From Paraburkholderia hayleyella (GTDB taxonomy: Bacteria; Pseudomonadota; Gammaproteobacteria; Burkholderiales; Burkholderiaceae), in the NCBI RefSeq assembly GCF_009455685.1, contig NZ_QPES01000002.1, positions 372,001-436,000 of the forward strand: DNA of 64,000 bases. Direction: 5' to 3'. This document shows, one piece after another, positions 60,514 to 64,000 of the stretch. Each line of letters begins with the position of its first letter. The stretch's first letter is position 1. A model generated the notes under the pieces. The model was not told the DNA's origin, made no database searches, and was given only the letters and a program-made list of their open reading frames with translations. The translations under genes and the position numbers were made by a program.

Positions 60514-61494
60514 ATGTCGCCGGACCGCCTCGCGTCACTGTCTCATTTCGTTTTCATGCCCCTGCCCAATTTCACACTGATCGCGTTCAGCAACGCGATT
60601 GAAGTGCTACGGATGGCCAATCATCTGGGTGGAGAAACCTTGTATCGCTGGACCCTGGTCAGCCCGGAAGGCGGGCCGGTCCACGCCAGCAATGGCTTGA
60701 GCGTTGAAACCCGCCATGCCGATGAGGTGGTCTCCGCCGATATTGTGTTTGTCTGCGGCGGCACCAACGTGCGGCGCGAAACCAGCGCACAACACCTGTC
60801 CACGCTGCGGCGTTTTTCCCGCAGTGGCACGGTGCTAGGCAGCCTGTGTACCGGCACCTATGCACTCGCCCGCGCCGGTTTGCTCTCGGGGTATGCCTGC
60901 GCGATTCACTGGGAAAACCTCTCGGCACTCAAGGAAGAATTTCCGCAGACGCGTTTCCTCAAAGAGCTGTTTGTCATCGACCGCGATCGCGTGACCTGTA
61001 CCGGCGGCGTGGCCCCGCTCGACATGATGCTCAATCTGATCAGCGCGCGCGTCGGCAGCGCACGCATCGCGCAGATCGCCGGGCAGTTCATCATCGAACA
61101 TGTCCGGGAAGCCAGCGCGCAACAACGCATGCCGCTGATCGCGCGGCTCGGCTCGGCGAACAAGTCGCTGTTCGAAGTCATCGCGCTGATGGAGAGCAAC
61201 ATTGAAGAGCCGCTTTCACGCGAAGAGCTAGCTCGCCTGGCGGGGATGTCGCAGCGTCAGCTACAGCGGCTTTTCCGCGAACATCTGGGCATGACGCCCA
61301 CGCATTACTACCTCACGCTGCGGCTGCGCCGCTCACGCGAGTTGCTGCTGCAAACCAACATGTCGATCATGCATATCACCATGGCGTGCGGGTTTCAGTC
61401 CGCCTGCCATTTCAGCAAGAGCTACCGCGATGCGTTTGGCGCCGCGCCAACGCGCGAGCGGCGTCAGGCCGCGCCGCTTGAAGCGCAAGTGTGA
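60514..61494 (+). CDS. gbdR: AraC-family activator of glycine betaine catabolism
   Basis: A 326-aa GlxA/AraC regulator. The DJ-1/PfpI-like N-domain has FVFMPLPNFTLIAFSNAIEVLRMAN and GSLCTGTYALARAGLLSG. The C-domain has LARLAGMSQRQLQRLFREHLG and MHITMACGFQSACHFSKSY. It matches GbdR, which responds to glycine betaine and dimethylglycine and activates gbc, dgc and related genes. The ATG at 60514 has AAAGGAAG about 9 bases upstream; an ATG 24 bases earlier is possible. It is divergent from the catabolic operon. Confidence 0.92.
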   Translation: MSPDRLASLSHFVFMPLPNFTLIAFSNAIEVLRMANHLGGETLYRWTLVSPEGGPVHASNGLSVETRHADEVVSADIVFVCGGTNVRRETSAQHLSTLRRFSRSGTVLGSLCTGTYALARAGLLSGYACAIHWENLSALKEEFPQTRFLKELFVIDRDRVTCTGGVAPLDMMLNLISARVGSARIAQIAGQFIIEHVREASAQQRMPLIARLGSANKSLFEVIALMESNIEEPLSREELARLAGMSQRQLQRLFREHLGMTPTHYYLTLRLRRSRELLLQTNMSIMHITMACGFQSACHFSKSYRDAFGAAPTRERRQAAPLEAQV

Positions 61495-61523
61495 GCGCCA
61501 CGATGGGTCATGCCGGCGCTCAC
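61491..61523. terminator. Perfect 9-bp hairpin overlapping the convergent gbdR and GNAT stops
   Basis: GTGAGCGCC (61491-61499) and GGCGCTCAC (61515-61523) are exact reverse complements. No T-tract follows on either strand, so it may be a weak or Rho-assisted bidirectional terminator. Confidence 0.45.
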
Positions 61524-62119
61524 ACCGGCGCAAGCCAGCGGTAGTAATGCTTTTCAACCTGACGCCAGCGCAACCCAGGCGCTTCCCGTACAGGCGTCTG
61601 AACCTGCACCGCGCCCCACCACGTGAACCCATGCCGCTCATACAAACGCCGCGCCGCTAGCGCATTCGCCTGGGTGCGGACGATCAGTTGCGGGCGCGGT
61701 GTTTTTGCGTCTGGGCCCGCCCCTTCTGCCTCAACCTCACAGTCCGCCATGCAACGCGCGATGAGCCGCGTTGCCAGACCACGCCGCCGATATGCCGGGG
61801 CCACGGCCAGTTCCGCAATCGCCCAGGCTGGCTGGCCCTGCAACTGCTGCCGCAAAACCAGCGGCAGCTTGCTGTCATAGCGGGCATCCGCCCTCAGCAA
61901 GAATGCCACGAGCGTCGCACCCTCGTGCAGCACATAACAATGCGCCCGATGCTGTGCAAATAATCCGCGCAGCCAGCCGCGCTCCGCTTCTTCATCGAGG
62001 TAATGGCCGCTGTAATCGCCGCTCGTGAAGGCCGCCAGATAAAGCGCCATAAAACGCGTCTCCCACTCCGCAAAACGCGCGGCCTCGCATACCGTCAGTT
62101 CAAACGGGTTGGCCTGCAT
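61520..62119 (-). CDS. GNAT-family N-acetyltransferase
   Basis: A 199-aa acetyltransferase. AWAIAELAVAPAYRRRGLATRLIARCM is the acetyl-CoA-binding motif A, and LIVRTQANALAARRLYERHGF is motif B. The start at 62119 has a strong AGGAGG 8 bases upstream, and the gene begins 20 bases inside the end of the SAM-enzyme gene, indicating tight coupling. The substrate is unknown; modification of the product of the neighbouring enzyme, or self-protection, is possible (inference). Confidence 0.88.
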   Translation of the reverse strand: MQANPFELTVCEAARFAEWETRFMALYLAAFTSGDYSGHYLDEEAERGWLRGLFAQHRAHCYVLHEGATLVAFLLRADARYDSKLPLVLRQQLQGQPAWAIAELAVAPAYRRRGLATRLIARCMADCEVEAEGAGPDAKTPRPQLIVRTQANALAARRLYERHGFTWWGAVQVQTPVREAPGLRWRQVEKHYYRWLAPV

Positions 62120-63098
62120 CAGCCGCCTCCTGCATGAGGCGGTAAGCGGTGCTTTGCAGCAGCGACGAGCACAGCGTGTCCATGCGCAGCAAAGGCAACC
62201 CGGCCGGATCGAAACCATAGTTGCGATAGAAATACTGGCCCAACCCCTGCACCTGGCGCTCGACGATCACCACCGGACGCCCGCGCGGTGCGGTAGCGAT
62301 GATGCGCTCGATCACCGCGCGCTTGTTCGGCAGATGGATCGAAAGCACCACGATGTCGCACATGCCGTAATCGAAGGCCGCGCCATCGGCGCATTCCAGC
62401 GCGATCGCCGCGCGCTGGAAATGCTGCGGATGCTGGGCCGTCAAAAAATCAATGTATTCGCGGCCGCACGCCAGCGATGTTGCGCTGCAGTCAATGCCAA
62501 TCATCCGCGCGCCGCTATAGCGCTGCATAAACAGCAGCGACAACGGCATCGCCCCTGATCCCACCATCGCCACGGTCGATTCCGCGTTCATCGCGCTCAG
62601 GAAGATTTCGCTGCGCGCCAGCAGCCGGTAGATATCGGCGTAATAGCCGCGAATGATCTGCACCAGCGCCTCGTTATCGTTCTGCTGGCGCAGCAGTGTG
62701 CTCATCTGGCGCTCGAAACGGACTTCGTTGCTCGCGCAGAGTGCCTGGTAGCGCGCCATATAGGTCCGCACTTCAGGATCGTCCAGGTAGCGCGCGATCT
62801 CGCTGGCATCGAGCACTGGTGACAGGATGTAGTTGCGCAGCGTCAGCATTTTGCCAAACGACTGCTTCAAATCCTGCCCTTGCGGCGCGTCAAGCAATTC
62901 GTCGAGCCAGCCGTGAATCTGCTGTTTGACAAACTCGATATGTGTGCGCGGCGGCGTGAGCAGTTTGCTCCCGGATGAATGGGGTGCATCGCTTAATGAC
63001 GGAGATGGCGAAGATGGCGAGGATGGCGGCATAACAGGTGGTGTAGTTAATCTGATATCAAGCGCTGTATCTGGCGCTGCTGTATCTGGCGACCTCAT
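62100..63098 (-). CDS. Nicotianamine-synthase-like SAM-dependent enzyme
   Basis: A 332-aa protein. After a Ser/Pro-rich N-terminus (about 15-45) comes a helical domain (about 50-165), then a Rossmann-like domain. The Rossmann domain has VAMVGSGAMPLSLLFMQRYS, MIGIDCSATSLACGREYIDFL and CDIVVLSIHLPNK. The GSGxxPLS motif and layout resemble nicotianamine synthase and CntL enzymes, which transfer aminocarboxypropyl groups from SAM. A plain methyltransferase is the alternative. The start overlaps the MATE stop by 4 bases (ATGA). No opine dehydrogenase (CntM) lies in the window. Low-complexity codons at 63004-63030 are three 9-bp repeats. Confidence 0.6.
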   Translation of the reverse strand: MRSPDTAAPDTALDIRLTTPPVMPPSSPSSPSPSLSDAPHSSGSKLLTPPRTHIEFVKQQIHGWLDELLDAPQGQDLKQSFGKMLTLRNYILSPVLDASEIARYLDDPEVRTYMARYQALCASNEVRFERQMSTLLRQQNDNEALVQIIRGYYADIYRLLARSEIFLSAMNAESTVAMVGSGAMPLSLLFMQRYSGARMIGIDCSATSLACGREYIDFLTAQHPQHFQRAAIALECADGAAFDYGMCDIVVLSIHLPNKRAVIERIIATAPRGRPVVIVERQVQGLGQYFYRNYGFDPAGLPLLRMDTLCSSLLQSTAYRLMQEAADAGQPV

Positions 63099-64000
63099 GC
63101 CTGCCGCAGCGGCAGGCCAGCGTGTGTCGCAAGCCGGTGCACCAGCCAGCGAAAGACGCCGAGATAAAGCACCACCCGGATTGCCCCAGCCAGTGCCAGC
63201 ACGGCGAAGACGTCCGTCACAGGGCGACGTGCCCAGAGCGCGGCATACACCGCGCCCAGGTTGATGACCCAGCTATAAAAAAGCCCCAGGCCAAGCGCCC
63301 AGGCGGGACGTTCAAGCAACTGGCAGCAGCCGCCCACGAGATTTCTCAGCAGATAGCTTGCAATAAAGACCGGTGTGTAATTCAGTAGCTGGCGCGCAAT
63401 CGCCTGGGCGTCGGGGTCGGAAACCAGAAAAGGCAACACCAGCCCACGCAGGGCAAAAAACCCGGCGCTCAGCGCCATCACGAACAAGGTGCCGAGCACC
63501 AGCACCGAGCGCACCGTCGCATCGAAGCCGCTCCCTTGCCGCATGCGGCTGCCGAGCCGGATCATGAACACCACGCTCAAGCCCTTGACCAGGATAAAAC
63601 CGATTGTCAGCAGCTCGAAACCCACGCCATAGCCACCCATCGCATGCACGCCGTAGGACGAGATCGCTGCATACACCATCAGGTTGGCGCCAAACGTCAA
63701 CGTTTCGAGCAGCGCGGACGGCACGAATAGCCGCAGCAGGCGCTGCTGCCATGCCCCTACCCAGTGCCAGCGCGGCAAGCGCACCTGATGGCGTTGCAGA
63801 TGCGTGCGCAAGGTCACGCTGCTCAGCAGCAGATACAGCACACGTGTGATCCATGAGGCCGCAGCCAGGCCGAGCATCTGCGCTGCAGGCGCATGGCTCA
63901 GCACGCCAAAAATCAGCAGCGGGTCCAGCAGGTTATTCAGCAGCCCACAGGCCACGCTGATGCGCGCGGGGGTTCGGGCGTCACCGTACACACGTGTTGC
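63095..64000 (-). CDS. MATE-type efflux transporter (C-terminal part; cut by window edge)
   Basis: 302 codons, open to the window edge. It begins ATRVYGDARTPARIS, matching the MATE signature where a loop carries GDxRTP, then has about eight hydrophobic segments, including LNNLLDPLLIFG and YGVGFELLTIGFILVKGLSVVFM. MATE proteins export cationic drugs or metabolites using Na+ or H+. The operon with the SAM enzyme and acetyltransferase suggests export of their product (inference). The missing N-terminal third prevents subfamily assignment. Confidence 0.82.
   Translation of the reverse strand, partial: ATRVYGDARTPARISVACGLLNNLLDPLLIFGVLSHAPAAQMLGLAAASWITRVLYLLLSSVTLRTHLQRHQVRLPRWHWVGAWQQRLLRLFVPSALLETLTFGANLMVYAAISSYGVHAMGGYGVGFELLTIGFILVKGLSVVFMIRLGSRMRQGSGFDATVRSVLVLGTLFVMALSAGFFALRGLVLPFLVSDPDAQAIARQLLNYTPVFIASYLLRNLVGGCCQLLERPAWALGLGLFYSWVINLGAVYAALWARRPVTDVFAVLALAGAIRVVLYLGVFRWLVHRLATHAGLPLRQA

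Noticed and set aside
1..64000. tRNA, rRNA and known riboswitches
   Set aside because: No cloverleaf with TTCGANTC-type arm, rRNA-like segment or recognisable riboswitch (including FMN before ribA) was seen by eye. A covariance-model scan would be decisive.

Overview
The window looks like a chromosomal stretch of a Burkholderia sensu lato bacterium (Burkholderiaceae). The reasons are the PenA-type class A beta-lactamase, a DUF4148 secreted protein, a DUF3331 protein, an OmpC-like 16-strand porin, GlxA-type AraC regulators, the KfrA/tyrosine-recombinase pair and two trimeric autotransporters with ESPR signal peptides. Most coding DNA is GC-rich. AT-rich exceptions are the 5.5-7.9 kb gene and the upstream regions of the autotransporters. 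Species cannot be fixed from the sequence alone, and no rRNA or tRNA gene was recognised.

1-5.5 kb: a De Ley-Doudoroff-type sugar-acid operon on the minus strand (MFS importer, KDGal kinase, KDPGal aldolase, IlvD/Edd-type dehydratase cut by the window edge), with a divergent IclR regulator and a perfect inverted repeat between them. 5.5-18.7 kb: an accessory-looking block. It holds a 794-aa AT-rich, acidic, coiled-coil protein of unknown function, a Tat-type class A beta-lactamase, a tyrosine recombinase divergent from a KfrA-like protein with a 44-bp perfect palindrome between them, a VanX-type D,D-dipeptidase, an ABC-F ATPase and a lipoprotein NagZ-type glycosidase, then ribA, a CBS protein and a DUF4148 protein. 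19-27 kb: ordinary chromosome (acyl-CoA dehydrogenase, Ca2+/H+ antiporter, OpgC-like membrane protein, secreted esterase, AI-2E transporter, DUF3331) and a decayed DUF2628 gene.

27-34.5 kb and 48-61.5 kb together encode an almost continuous quaternary-amine pathway. In the first cluster, gamma-butyrobetaine dioxygenase makes carnitine, HocS-like hydrolase frees carnitine from acylcarnitines, and CdhA, CdhC and CdhB convert carnitine to glycine betaine. CaiX binds substrate and CdhR regulates from the divergent side. In the second, GbcAB demethylates glycine betaine and DgcAB with a dedicated ETF (EtfAB) demethylates dimethylglycine. A DUF5943 protein, a dipeptidase, a substrate-binding protein and the regulator GbdR complete it. 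Sarcosine oxidase and the ABC permease/ATPase are not in the window.

34.7-46.5 kb, between the two catabolic clusters, holds two large, highly repetitive trimeric autotransporter adhesins on the minus strand, followed by a porin. The first is intact (about 1404 aa). The second would be about 2320 aa but is split into three frames at two poly-G/poly-C tracts, which suggests slipped-strand phase variation or homopolymer sequencing error.

61.5-64 kb: a tightly overlapping minus-strand operon of a MATE-type exporter (partial), a nicotianamine-synthase-like SAM enzyme and a GNAT acetyltransferase, which may belong to a small-molecule or metallophore locus. A recurring oddity across the window is short tandem repeats (8-22 bp units, three of them with seven copies) in operon gaps.
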